From Dermacentor variabilis (taxonomy: Eukaryota > Arthropoda > Arachnida > Ixodida > Ixodidae), in assembly GCF_050947875.1 (NCBI RefSeq), contig NC_134568.1, forward strand, positions 253,093,267 through 253,157,266: a DNA stretch of 64,000 nt, written 5' to 3'. Position 1 is the first letter of the stretch. Each line of letters opens with the position of its first letter. This document shows, piece after piece, positions 22,201 to 33,280 of the stretch. The notes beneath the pieces were generated by a model that saw only the letters and a list, made by a program, of their open reading frames with translations, did no database searches and was not told the DNA's origin. The position numbers and the translations under genes were made by a program.

Positions 22201-24231
22201 TATGTCAGGAAAATACAAAGGACTGCAAGCTCAAATCAAACACTTGAACGAATTGGCAGTCTATGGCGCGTGTAGCATTGACAGTTGCCTTGAGGCATTC
22301 AAATTTTTCAGTGTAATTCAGAGACTGTATGTGTTCTTTGCTGCCTCACCTAAGCGATGGAGGTATCTTTTGGACAGCATGGGCAGAACTGGGCCAGCAG
22401 CTTGTTTTGAAAAGTCTCTCCGAGACCAGGTGGTCAAGACACCCTGAATCATGTAAGGCCAATCTGAAAAATTTCAATGCAGTCTTGTGTTGCCTTGAAG
22501 CTATATCAAAGAACGAGGAAGAAAATGGCGACACTAGGAACGAAGCGCACTCTCTCTTCAAGAAAATGTCAAAACTAGAGACTGCATTCATGGCAGTTTT
22601 CTGGAGTGAAATCTTGGAGCGTTTTGACAAAATGAGCGTAGCACTTCAGAAACCAGGCCTAGATATTTCAACTGCTGTAGACCTGCTGAGCTCTCTAGAA
22701 GGCTTTGTTAATTCTTTGCGACCTCTCTTTGATACCTTCGAAGAGAGAGAATGCACGCTAAGGTACCAATCAGTGTTATCAGGGTGAGGGCAAACGCATC
22801 GTTTTGAGTAAGCACCCGGACGGAAAAAGCGATAGTGTGCTACAAGGTAGAAAAAAGTTTATTGTAGAGACCTACAATGTTGTACTGACAGTCTAGTCTC
22901 TGCTTTGCGAGTGCAAAAGGCTGCCTACACTGAACTCTGCGAAAGGTTCAGATTCTTAAAATTGCTGACAGAAGTTGGGAGTGAGGCCTCTCTGGCACAG
23001 CAGGCTGAGAAGTGAAAACCTACAAAAATATTTGGAGCCAGCATTTTCTGCTGAAATAATTCAGTTTGCAAACTTTCTGCACAACTCTGTGCCAGGACAA
23101 GAGTCCCCTGGGAATAATGAAGTTGCTGCACGAAAGAAAGCTTATTGATGTGTTTCCGAACCTTTCTGTTGCTTAGGTAATGTACTTAAGCATACCCGTG
23201 GCAAACTGTGAGACCGAACGATCGTTTTCCAAGTTGTCGCTGATAAAAAGTCTACCTTTGTTCGAGCCTCCCTGACGACAAGGTGAACTCGTTTGCTATC
23301 ATGTCCATTAAAAGTGACCTCCTCCACGATCTATCCTTCGAACAGACTATATCTGATTTCACCAAAGCGAAGGCGCGAAAATGCCATTTTAAAAGAAGAC
23401 TGTTTGTGCTATACATGAATAGTTCCAATAAGTTCGTTGTGTCGCCTCCCAGCCTCCACGTTGCCAATGAAATGCCGAGCAGTGTAATTAAAGATATGAA
23501 AATCTTCGTTGTTCGTCTCTTGTTTGTTCTTCTTGTGATATTTAGCGTGCTTATAAGGAACTGTATTTTTGTTTTTGATAGTGCCACGTTTATTTGGTGT
23601 CGTCCTTGCTTGGCTTACCTTTGATGAAAACGTTTTCAAATAATGTTTTGTAATTACAGTTGGTAATTTTTATCTGTATTCTAGTGCATTTTTATGGTGT
23701 TTGTATTGCCTTAGGTATTGTATATATCTATTGCATATTTATAGAGTAAAGTGTATAACGATTACTGCAGTCTGATGCTTGAATTATAATAAAGAATGTT
23801 TTGGATACAACCATGCGTCTCCTCACGAGATTAAACTTAGTGGTGCAAACAAAGCCTAGCTTCAGAAGGATCGCCATCTGAGCTGTGTTGTCTTTTCTAC
23901 ATTCTTGTTCGTCTTGAGTGCACTAAACTTTTTCTCAAAGCCTAGCTTTTGCTGAAAACAGAATGCAGATTAATCTCAAAGTGAACATATGTGTTGGTGT
24001 TTACAACAGTACACGTTTCAAACAAGTTTTGTTATTTTCCTTATAATAATAACAATAATAATAATCCCGTTGATCGCACTTCATTCTTTTTAGTTTGGTG
24101 GAATTAAAATGAAACATGGCATATTTCCAGTAGCGTAGCAGGCGACAGGGGGGGGGGGGGTTGTAAGTATAGGGAAAGGGGGCCTGTATGCGCATTAGCC
24201 CAGGGCCCCCATTTTTTTTAATCCGGCCCTG
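19277..24231 (+). mobile_element. hAT-superfamily element (ZMYM1/TTF-zinc-finger type)
   Basis: The left end CAGCACTACATTAAGGG and the reverse complement of the right end, CAGGGCCGGATTAA, are related short TIRs. The flanking octamers AAGGCGGG (19269-19276) and GAGGCAGG (24232-24239) match at 6 of 8, as for an aged 8-bp hAT duplication. The interior holds a broken transposase gene (20477-23400), a GC-rich leader, and an AT-rich tail with AATAAAG at 23788. G-rich runs sit just inside both ends. Exact ends are moderately certain. Confidence 0.65.
20477..23400 (+). pseudogene. hAT transposase (TTF zinc finger, DUF4371-like and dimerisation domains), frameshifted
   Basis: The first frame, 20477-21730, is long and intact (417 codons; a likelier start is the ATG at 20600, FGRKHQSG). 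After a Ser/Pro/Thr-rich region it contains a TTF-type zinc finger (YMSPHLFVRK, WLMYSESEGSVYCFMCKLF, SVEHRNYVGAW). Thereafter several frame changes and stops separate a DUF4371-like part (21724-22000), catalytic-core text around 22000-22260 (VDSTPDLTHVDQL, CRGKGYDNASNMSGKYKGLQ), an LSETRWS motif near 22410 and the C-terminal hAT dimerisation motif near 23205-23250 (CETERSFSKLSLIKS). This matches transposases related to ZMYM1/ZMYM6-type hAT genes. Not functional as it stands. Confidence 0.8.
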
Positions 24232-24897
24232 GAGGCAGGGATATAATCAAAACGGCGGTGGCGGCGGCTTCGATTAGGATAAGAACCTACTGCAAGACCT
24301 TCAGAAATATTTTATGCTGCTTTTTACAGTAAAACACATCAACTTAAGTTAATAAAGCATGCGTCACGCTAGTTTCGGTGCCTATATTGCTGCCCTCATT
24401 CTGGCAACACTTGGGCGACGTCGCTCGGAGTCATCGCTCGCATGGGGTACGACATGTAGGCGATGAGTGAACATGACAGCGATCTCCATTGCGTCGCTTG
24501 TCACTGTCGCGCTCAAGATTGCTTGCATGGGGTTTATAAGTAATGCCATTTCGGAGCTGCAGTCATGTGAAAAATTCCGGAAAATCAGATGGCGAAGTTT
24601 CTTTGGGTCCGAAATTTCAGATGTTCTTATACATTGATCCTATGGGGTACAGTACATGGCGATGCTGTGAAGGCGTCCAAGTTATTGAGCATGTCCGAAA
24701 AATTGGGCGTCCGGAAAATCGATCGTTGACTGTAGTGATATTTTGTGATGCCTTATCCAGCCACAATGTGTTTGAAAAGATTTATCACACGTCGGCGTTC
24801 TTATCGAAGGAAAATCTTAAAAGGACTGCATGTTGACTATGTCGCTACCAACGCTTTTCACCAGAACTTAAGTAGAACTTCATAAATCACTGCAGTA

Positions 24898-25665
24898 CAG
24901 TAGACTTATATTCATTCAACTTCGGTTAATTAGATTTTTAGATTATTTCGATCCTGACTGAAGGTTCCGGCCGGCACCCATGCATATCTATGGGCTCATA
25001 CTTTCGTTATTTCAATTCTAAAATACAGCTTCACTGAATGATTGAAACTTGACGAGTAAGCAGTCACGCGACTGGCAGTGACCGCTTTAGTGGCAGCATG
25101 TCTTGACGGAGCTCAAGGGACGCTGAATGCATTGAACAGATGTTATTTGCTGTCGAAAACGCCTGTTTTTCTGCCTGGCTTAGGAATATTTCCAAGTAAT
25201 AACGGTAGCTCACAATGTCTGATTATGGTATCTGCCAATTCTAACAGAAAATTGAGTTGAAGATTGCTTGCATAGGGCAATCGGATACAAAACCATAACA
25301 GAGTGGCGTTTGTATGCTCTACCGCTTAACACTGCTGTACTGCGGCGAAGCTGACCTTAGAAAAATCTGGTGCCATTGTGCAACATAATCTGTACCCTTT
25401 CCCATTTTACTTGCTAAAAAATTATATGTGCGTTAGATTTATGCAGTGTTTGGGAGCGTTAAATTCATTTCTGCGTTATTTTTCTACTTTTGACATATAG
25501 AAAGTGGGTGTGCGTTTGATTCAGGGGTTTAAAATCAGGAAAATAGTACTGCCAAACAAATCAGTGGTGTTTCCGCGTTTTTTTTCCTGCATCTTAATTC
25601 AACCCACTGAATAATTTAATAAGTTATTTCGGTCCTGTAAGGGTTTAATAAATGGAAGTTGACTG
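24898..25665. mobile_element. TA-flanked TIR element (Tc1/mariner or pogo type), non-autonomous
   Basis: The left end CAGTAGACTTATATTCATTC and the reverse complement of the right end, CAGTCAACTTCCATTTATTA, are imperfect TIRs with TA on both sides (24896-24897 and 25666-25667). Both ends continue into ATTTCGRTCCTG-type shared subterminal sequence. 768 bp with no transposase; an internal patch near 25430-25530 resembles the end of another element (see 14605). Confidence 0.6.
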
Positions 25666-25858
25666 TAATAACCTTGTTCTCTGGTTGAACTTTGCATAAT
25701 AAGATGTTGCTACCTGCATTGTTGCTACCGTAGACCTTCGTGGCAATCTAGTATTCTTAAAATGCTAATATGTTCACGGATATGCTAAATTTTTTTAATT
25801 GTCATTTACATTGTACCTTTCTGCAGGCTCTGAAAAAACTCTATGAAATATGAAACAA

Positions 25859-26145
25859 AAATGTGACATCATTGCGCTCCTGCACATCTGGTATGTAGTG
25901 CTCTCAGCCATGTTTTCAAAGAACGAAGCCCTCATGCCCATCTTAAAAGAAACTGACGAGTATGTTACAATCCACTTTTGGTGCCAGCCACTTTATTATT
26001 TTGAACTGTGGTAGCATCGCTGCCTAAATGCCAGGGCCTATCACTTTCTTTTACAAAGGAGCACACAACCTTTGATCTTGGAAAACATGGTTGAGAGCAC
26101 TGCAAACCAGGGGTGCAAGTGCATAGTGCCGTCATTTTAAAAATA
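25859..26145. repeat. TIR/foldback element with about 65-bp arms
   Basis: TAGTGCTCTCAGCCATGTTTTC at about 25895-25920 is mirrored by GAAAACATGGTTGAGAGCACTG at 26078-26101. Weaker pairing extends outward (ACATCATTGCGC / GTGCCGTCAT). No coding content. Confidence 0.7.
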
Positions 26146-28755
26146 TTTAGCGAGCTTCCTTCAGAACCTGAAAAATAGAATCATGTAAAAGATAGCTTCA
26201 TCGAAACATGTTCATTGGGTTTGATTGAGCATGCTTACAACTTCTACAGTTGCAATTATGCACTAAAATGAATATTTAAAAATTCGCATTATTCAGCATA
26301 TAATTACTTAACTAATCTCACTTCAAGAAATGCTATGAGTAACTCGGGATGACTGAGTAATATGGCCTTTGTCTCAACGACCTAAGATGTACCACTTTTC
26401 TTTAAAACTTCATTTAAATTACGTGGAACGCCCAGTATAATGTTCATTTTAATGAGAGTTTTGGTACGTTTTTGCAAACTCTTACTAAAATGCAGTGTTT
26501 AACGTTTGGAGTGGAACTAATGATCTGACGCTTGCAAAGCAAATTTCGGTTCACTATGGTCCCAAGTTATCATCATTCTTAAATTTTAGGTTAAATCATT
26601 ATTGTGATGATAGCCACATCTTCGAATACGTATACTTCTGATACTCGTTACAATGGACCATAATAATCTAGCATTAAAGGTCAGTTATATCCAAAGTTAG
26701 CTTTATTCAAAATTAGGCCCGTGACATGTCATGAAATGGTGAAACTTCCCCTATATACAACCATCTAATGTTCAATTAGTAGAACCCAGAGGTGATTGCA
26801 AAAGTGGTGAAAAAAGTAAATAAAGAACAATGGATTTACACAGCAATTATACACACTAGCAGCATATATGGCTCCTTGCGATTCACCATTTTCTGGAAAC
26901 TTTCCCCCATGTAACTGCAAGATTTTCCTTTTGGCTAAAAAATAGGTTCAAGCGACATTTGTGCTGTTGCAGCCACCTACTGTAATGCCGGCTGGCCCAA
27001 TACACATGACCATCACTGATGACACGAACATTGACACACCTTTAATAAGTAATCCAAATACCGACTACTAAAACAATTATGAATAGTTTCCACAAAATGT
27101 TACTGTTTCTTATATATATAAAAACACGTACGCACACACACACACGCATGCAAACTCTCCCCCTCCTGCCTTTTTCTTTTTTTATTGCAGTATTTTTCAA
27201 ATTTTAACATGGGCAGGTCTGTATAAATTATAAATACTTGTTGACAATGTTTTTCTGACGGAAATGAAGTGATTAGTGTCAGGATTTTCACAATTTTACT
27301 GTTTGTTATAATTAATGTTTTCCAGTTTTCTTATATTTTTTAACACTATAAATGTTGCCACCTTTTTTTTTTTTTCTGAATCTTCAATTGCTTTTTCAGT
27401 TTAAACCCACTCCCCTTTTTACAGCTTTGGCAATTGAGGTATTTATACTAAATAAATAAACTGTGGGACGTAGCTACAACAAATATCTTACTGAAAATTA
27501 GTGTGGAAGTCTGTAAAACTTAAATACAAGACCCTTGAAGTCCCTTGCCCCGCCTTCTTACTTTTTACTTAAGCCTCTTAAAAAAAAAAAAAAAAACATA
27601 GGCTATACATTTGCAGTTAGCTTGCGCTCAACAAGCCTTGCCTGAGCATCTAGCTAAAGCAAGTTGGAAGCTGTTGTAGAGGCTCATTCGGTGACCTTCT
27701 AAGCAAGGCATTGCATTGAGAATGGTTGCACATATCAGCTTGACTTGTGCATGCCGGGTTCTTGTGTTGTGTTAATATGATATAAGAACATGAAAATATA
27801 CACTCAAGTAGGCGTAGGACAGTATGTGGACCCTCCAGAGTTTTTCAGAAAATCATTCAAACATCAGCTAGCCAGTCTGTCACTGCCATTATATGGAATA
27901 CGATAGCAAAACAGGAGTATGCATGTAGGTGTAAAGGATACAATACCACCATCATTTTCTAGAATACATTCTTATGCTGTTAGCCTGCGAATAATAAACC
28001 CACAAGCAAGCAGAGACTAGTACACATCAGTAATAACTATAACGAAAATAGTGTAAAAGCAAACAGCAATTTGCAGCATGCTGTTTACTGCTTAGTTTAT
28101 GCTATCATGACCAGTAGTGTGCAACAAGTAGCAGCATGAGCTGATGAGTAGCAGGGATTATTGCTACAGCTTAGTAGATGGCAGTGTGAGCTGATAAGCA
28201 GCAAGGATTATTGCAGCAGCCTTGTAAATGGCAGTTTCATGGTCATCTGCTATTTTGTTGTTTGAGTGTTTGTATGGTGCCGATCAATTGACCATTTGGT
28301 GCTGGCACAATATATTGTTAAACACTGCAGAGATGTACAAAAGCACACAGTTCATTTGTTGATAATTGAATGACATACTTGCCTCATTCAGTTAATTTTT
28401 CAGAGTCACCTGTAAATTTATTGGGGCTAATGGTGAAATTATGCAATTTATAGTCAGCGTGATGTTGCCTTTTTTCCTGTGCTTGTGTATTTGTGCTGTG
28501 CTGTGTGCTGCAACTTTTTACAGTTCGTTCTGAAATAGTTGGGATGAAGGTAAAGACAAAGACACACACTTATAGAAGAAAAGCCACTCAGAGGCACATG
28601 ATTGCTAGAGCTCTTGCCAGATGTGGAAGCGCAGCCTATAATTGGCCTGTGTGGCATAAGGTCATATGCTTTGCCCTGACCTGACCTGAAATGGTAGCTA
28701 GCAGCTGAATGTTAATGCTTTGCTGCAATAAACTCACTTCACCCATTTTCTGCAG
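26146..28755. other. Intron 2, last part; anonymous AT-rich sequence
   Basis: Poly-A and poly-T runs (27361-27376, 27580-27597), a CA/CG-rich microsatellite (27124-27150) and short repeated AGCAG text at 28080-28250. No exon-like frame. Ends with the acceptor TTTTCTGCAG at 28746-28755. Confidence 0.55.
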
Positions 28756-29017
28756 GTGGGAAATGTGCGCTGGCACCAGTGCATGTATTGCACCAAGGAG
28801 TTTAAAAAACCAAGTGATCTTGTGCGGCATATCCGGATACACACTCAAGAAAAGCCTTACAAGTGTAGTAACTGCTTTCGTGCCTTCGCTGTCAAGAGCA
28901 CCCTGACGGCACACACTAGGGCAACCCATCTGGGTGTCAAACAATTTCAGTGCCCCACCTGCCAGCACCTGTTCTCTACAAGAGGCTCCTTGAAAGTCCA
29001 CATGCGAATCCACACAG
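28756..29017 (+). CDS. ZNF236: ZNF236-like exon C: three C2H2 fingers
   Basis: The acceptor TTCTGCAG precedes a phase-0 frame VGNVRWHQC. Fingers: [21 protein letters not shown], then CSNC...HTRATH (H-x4-H) and CPTC...HMRIH, with a TQEKPYK linker between 1 and 2 and the less standard LGVKQFQ between 2 and 3. [14 protein letters not shown] and [10 protein letters not shown] are phrases I associate with ZNF236. The exon ends in the last finger's HTG linker at CACACAG|GTTGGT (29017/29018), phase 1. Best-preserved coding segment in the window. Confidence 0.9.
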
Positions 29018-29083
29018 GTTGGTTGCCCCTCTCATTTCCCTCATGTTTCACTACATTCACCACTATCTGTCTGTTTGTTGCAG
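29018..29083 (+). other. 66-bp intron that keeps the reading frame open
   Basis: GTTGGTTG...GTTTGTTGCAG, pyrimidine-rich, 66 nt (22 codons) with no in-frame stop. Retention would add a hydrophobic stretch ([13 protein letters not shown]...) in the linker between two fingers. Splicing it restores HTG|DKPYTC, a canonical finger linker, so removal is the main expectation. Confidence 0.8.
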
Positions 29084-29523
29084 GGGACAAACCATACACA
29101 TGTGGAATTTGCAACAAGAGTTTCAGCTCATCTGGGCGCTGCAAGATGCATGTGGCCTCACATTGTCGAGATGGGGAGAATTCACGTTTTTCTGCAAACC
29201 TTCATAGTGGCACAGGGGTCCTTTCAGACGATCTCTCGTCATTCATTCCCATTCAAGAGCCCATCTTCATCTCTGAAGCCACTGGTGAGGCAGCCCTTGA
29301 TGATGGAGATCTCAAGAGACCACCAGCTATTCAGGAACGACCCTACAAGTGCAGCATTTGCCCACTGGGGTTCAAGAAGTCCAGCCACCTGAAGCAGCAC
29401 ATCCGCTCGCACACAGGCGAAAAGCCCTTCCAATGCAATGAATGCCAACGAAATTTTGTCTCCAATGGTGTTCTCAAGGCTCATGTAAAGACTCATACAG
29501 GCATCAGGGAACACAAGTGTAAT
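29084..29523 (+). CDS. ZNF236: ZNF236-like exon D: three fingers, inter-finger linker and start of a fourth
   Basis: Acceptor GTTTGTTGCAG. Two bases complete the Gly of HTG, then [13 protein letters not shown]...HVASH (finger 1). A linker of about 60 residues follows with [10 protein letters not shown], then [25 protein letters not shown] with a TGEKPFQ linker, and CNEC...HVKTH. The exon ends HKCN|, the first Cys of a finger completed by exon E. The donor is AAT|GTAAGT (29523/29524), phase 0. The linker's IPIQEPI resembles the ZNF236 IPLQEPI segment, which is the strongest single clue to orthology. Confidence 0.88.
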
Positions 29524-29630
29524 GTAAGTATGAATGCACTGTGAGCAGGCACAAACTTTGCCACTGCTCAATTTCATCAAATTTTTTTACTTTATGGGGT
29601 ATGTTCATTAAAACCTAACTAGCTTCAGTC

Positions 29631-29720
<90 letters not shown>
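29631..29720 (+). repeat. (AAC)n-(AAT)n microsatellite
   Basis: About 18 AAC units (29631-29684) pass directly into about 12 AAT units. In the intron 100 bp after exon D; likely length-polymorphic. Confidence 0.95.
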
Positions 29721-29721
<1 letters not shown>

Positions 29722-30229
29722 GCGAGCTAAAACAATCCAGCATACTGTAGCCATTCTTCGATAAAGTGCTATTTTGAAGGTACCGCAATTTCTTACAAAT
29801 TTTGTGAAGATGAAATGGTCTCTACACATCTTTATATGATTTATTGACATAGTAAAGTAGAATAGTCCTAAAAGAGGTTGTTCTAGCTTTATGGCCCTTC
29901 TTCTACAGGAAACACGCAGTCACCAATATTTTATCATTTAATTTCTCTGAAATTAGCATGTGCTAACCTCTGAGACATTTATGGCTATTACTGCAGCATT
30001 CAGCGAAGTTTACAGATCTTAATGTTGTGAGTAACCATGTTCATTTAGGGCCTTCTCTTTTACTCAGCAGCACCTTTGAGTTGCACCTAACATTGGGCTA
30101 TCGCGGAACCAGTATGCTCAAAGTTGTACAAAAATTGAGACTACTATGTGTCATGACTTTAAGATATAACTTTATTATCAACAATTCAATTATCAGAGTC
30201 ACTGGTGGATGTTGCTTGCGTAACATGGC
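29721..30229. other. Intron 4, early part; nothing recognised
   Basis: AT-rich intron sequence between the microsatellite and the P-element remnant. Confidence 0.5.
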
Positions 30230-31910
30230 TTCAACCTCTTGATATTTTTTCACTCTCTGGTTAGTTGAGCTTCTTTAAAAGGAAGTGAAGCCTTGTAATA
30301 GAAGAAAACCTGACAATGGATCTGGTTAGTTCTGTGCAGTGCTTGGTGTAGCCAATTTATGGCATGCTGCAGCTTATTGCCTGCAGTAGGCTGCTTGCAA
30401 TCTTTGAATGCACGTGCATTGTGCAAACACATGTATTAGCTTGCTTTCAACAGTCTGAATCAAGTTGTACATTGACTCTAATGGATGCAGAAGTCCTCCA
30501 AGGTTCCATTCCTTCATTGCATCAGTTGCCAGGTCTGCTACAGCACTGTCCCTTGGCACAATGGAGGCATACCAGCATAATTCAGTTTGTTGGAAGCACC
30601 TACTTTTTGCCACATAGCTTACGATATACTAGTACATAAGGCGAGTATCGCTTCATTGCTTTGTGTAATCAGCATGGTCTATGGCCCTTTCTGCTGCCTC
30701 CATGGGAACTGCAGGATTATCCAGAGCTTCTTGTTGAATATTTTATGTAACGCCTCCTCTACAGTGAGTAGGGATGCCAAAAGTCCTGGCAGCACATTCC
30801 CATCTTTCAGGCTCTTGGCAAGACTCTAGAAACTCATGCACGTGCATGTATCCAAAGAATAGTCTTAAACAGTTGGCATAGGTTTCCTTCCTCCACCAGA
30901 ATATATAAACACCTGATGGTAATGATGAATTGAGTTAGAGTAAGGTGGTCATTTGCACCACTGGCCTGCCATACTAGGTATTCCAAAGGAACATTCAAAG
31001 CAGTCCTAGTAAAGTGCGGCATCATCAAGTATTTGAAGCCAATTTTTTTCAGTCAAAAACTCGGGAGGTCCTTCGTGGCATTGTGTGTCAAAGAAGGCCT
31101 TCCAAAGTATCTTGCTCAGGTAACCAAGCCCTTTTGCGTGGGCCTCCCATTCGTACAAGAAGCGCACAATTCTGTCAAGTGTACCTTCTTTTACACTGCC
31201 AGGTCTGAGACAGCACAAAAAATGCAATTTGTTTGCACATGGAAAATATTGCAGTAGTAATACCTCAGTGCTTTTGCTGGGAATTGATGTCATGACTTTT
31301 GTGAATTGAGCCATTATAGTAATAAAGGTTTTCATTGGTTCAGGATTCGGATACTGTTCTTCAATCCTTTCCGTTTGGAACTTATAATGCGCACTACCGG
31401 AGTGCTGTAGATATAGAAAGCCAGATTTACTTGCATTTTTGTTCAAACATGTTTGGATATACATACATGCAGCCTTGTTAATCTTGGAACAACTTTGAGA
31501 CTGGTGACGTGGCTGTCAAAACATGATCCCAGTGGACCTGTAACATTTAAGTTTGTTTCGGTAAGTCATTCTGAGGTTGCCAATTTCAAAGACAAGAAAG
31601 ATTTGAATTGGGAATACCTTGCCTATATAAGTATCAAAACCTTGTTTCAACATTATGTTTCACTTACATTTCACAATATGTGCGTAGCCCAATATAAAGT
31701 GGAAACATGTCTCCTTGTCAGATGGGTTGCTCCATCTTGCACCGAACACTTTTACTGCTTCTGTGAATGCCTTTATTATGCCACATTGCTCTATTTCATG
31801 GTGCACCATCAGAACAGATACAGTCTTCACAAAGTCCGGCCTTCTCACTAAGAAGTGTAGCTTCCAGGGTGATCTTTGTTGTAGCCCTGAGAAAAAGATA
31901 CACATCAAGA
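30230..31910 (-). pseudogene. P-element/THAP9-like transposase remnant
   Basis: Minus-strand fragments appear in P-element order. 31660-31908 holds an early catalytic part (HHEIEQCGIIKAF). 31006-31464 has GTLDRIVRFLYEWEAHAKGLGYLS. 30834-31028 reads ASGANDHLTLTQFIITIRCL, close to the conserved SSGxNDHPTPTQFL block of P-element transposases. 30374-30613 reads DSAVADLATDAMKEWNLGGLL, like their C-terminal region. Several frame changes and stops separate them, so it is dead. No THAP domain lies directly upstream on the same strand, and the N-terminal part beyond 31910 is unclear. The family call rests on motif wording from memory. Confidence 0.55.
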
Positions 31911-32854
31911 ATTTAGCATTTTGTCATAAGCCATTACAAGTGTACCCTGGCAACTGTGCAGCATTTTTAAACTTATGTGCTCTGCACCTTGTGAAGATTT
32001 TAACCTAAAGTGGGAAATTATTATATCTCTGCATGATTAACCAAAGAGTGCCGTAATCTAAACTGGGAAACTACTCCATCTCTGCATGATAACCAATGAG
32101 TGCAGTACCATTAGTGTGCAACAAGCCAGTTAAAGATGCCTGTATTAGTACAATGCAAGTTTCTTGAGGGCTGAGAACTATTGTAAAACTGGCCCTTGAA
32201 TGACAGCAAATTAATTGTCATGGTGTGGGTGGCATATGCTGTACTGCCATATCGTACAGCTGCAAGAGTGCTGTGCTCCTGAACTACTGCAAAAAAGTGC
32301 AGCAACATTAAGGAGACCTGAAGATACAGAGTTGTATCTGTCCCAGAAGCTCAAGTTAGTCCAGCTGTTAATAAGTGGGAACTTTGTTCTCTTATTCATT
32401 CATTCATATTATTCCATTTTTTAGCACTTCTGCCTGAATCAGCTAAGTCCTGCAGAAGAAGTAGTTCTGTGTTGGTGAATATTTTAGCCCTCGCTTTTGT
32501 TTTAACCTTGCATTAAAAGAATAGGGAAGTAGGCTAATGTACGAGTCACTCATTTCCTGGGATCTTATTTCCAGTATATACAACATAATTGGATACATCC
32601 TCTCTAGGCCAATTGAACACCACGTGAACATTCTTTGAACACAATCTTCTGGGCTTATTTTGAAATGCTCATAATAACCTGGCCATGGCCATAAATGCAG
32701 GCTGAGAAAAATAATATTTAATGTTATAATATTTTCTTAAGCTATTGTGACAGAAAAATGTTCACACTGAATACAGCACAGCCTTAAGCTGCTTTTGAAA
32801 GCAAAGCAAAGTTATATTCTCACATTTGCAACTCCATCTTGTTTGTTATTTCAG
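31911..32854. other. Intron 4, late part
   Basis: Possibly the decayed 5' part of the P-like element (minus-strand fragments at 32111-32308 and 32443-32631 without clear motifs). Includes an internal repeat: CTAAACTGGGAAACTACTCCATCTC near 32060 echoes AACCTAAAGTGGGAAATTATTATATCTC at 32000. Ends with the acceptor TTATTTCAG at 32846-32854. Confidence 0.4.
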
Positions 32855-33007
32855 ATTTGTGATGCAACATTTACTACTAACGGTTCCTTGAAGCGGCACA
32901 TGTGCACTCACACAAGTGCCAGGCCATTCATGTGCCCATACTGCCAAAAGACCTTCAAGACCTCAGTGAGCTGCAAGAAGCATATGAAAATTCACCGTGG
33001 AGAGCTG
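32855..33007 (+). CDS. ZNF236: ZNF236-like exon E: rest of one finger plus one full finger
   Basis: ATT starts phase 0 after TTATTTCAG. With exon D's HKCN it forms [21 protein letters not shown], then [27 protein letters not shown]. The exon ends at GAGCTG|GTAGGT (33007/33008), phase 0. The [15 protein letters not shown] text and its order after the exon D fingers fit ZNF236 as I remember it. 153 nt. Confidence 0.88.
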
Positions 33008-33044
33008 GTAGGTTACGGGGTCCTGGTTTAAAAATTAGTTTGTT

Positions 33045-33280
33045 TTAACCCTTACAGTGTCCGGTCTTTTCAGAGATGACGCAGCCCCAGTAGGATGCTT
33101 TTTTTGCAGATATAAAGCAGGCACAATGGTTTGCTTATGCAGAAGAGTGAAAAAAAAAAAGGACACGGATAATGTAAAATGCACGCTTGTTGTGGTTCTG
33201 ACATTGCTATCTAAAAAATGTGCAGCGGACTCAAAACCATAATTGTTCTCAGTACTTTTTTGCGTTGTGAGGGTTATAAT
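33045..33280. mobile_element. Possible piggyBac-like MITE
   Basis: The left edge TTTTAACCCTTACAGTG and the reverse complement of the right edge, TTATAACCCTCACAACG, are alike, and the left has TTAA before CCC as in piggyBac. The right TTAA is degraded to TTATAA. About 230 bp, no coding. Confidence 0.4.

Larger units (their letters stand above)
17655..24732. mobile_element. Mariner-like TIR element, split by an RTE and a hAT
   Basis: The left end CAGTCAACATCCGATATTTCGG, preceded by TA (17653-17654), matches in reverse complement the right end at 24732, followed by TA (24733-24734); I count 22 of 28 terminal bases alike. Interior remains of the element are 17655-17890, 18968-19268 and 24240-24732. 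The rest is later insertions: an RTE (17891-18960) and a hAT (19277-24231). No transposase of its own is recognised, so it was probably a non-autonomous element of roughly 1 kb. Pairing of ends 7 kb apart is inference, supported by TIR match, orientation and TA flanks. Confidence 0.6.

Noticed and set aside
29629..29850. Minus-strand poly-leucine frame
   Set aside because: Produced by the (AAC)n-(AAT)n microsatellite read in reverse.
31453..31851. 132-codon + frame at 31.5-31.85 kb
   Set aside because: Lies opposite the better-supported P-element-like minus-strand remnant and lacks domain features.
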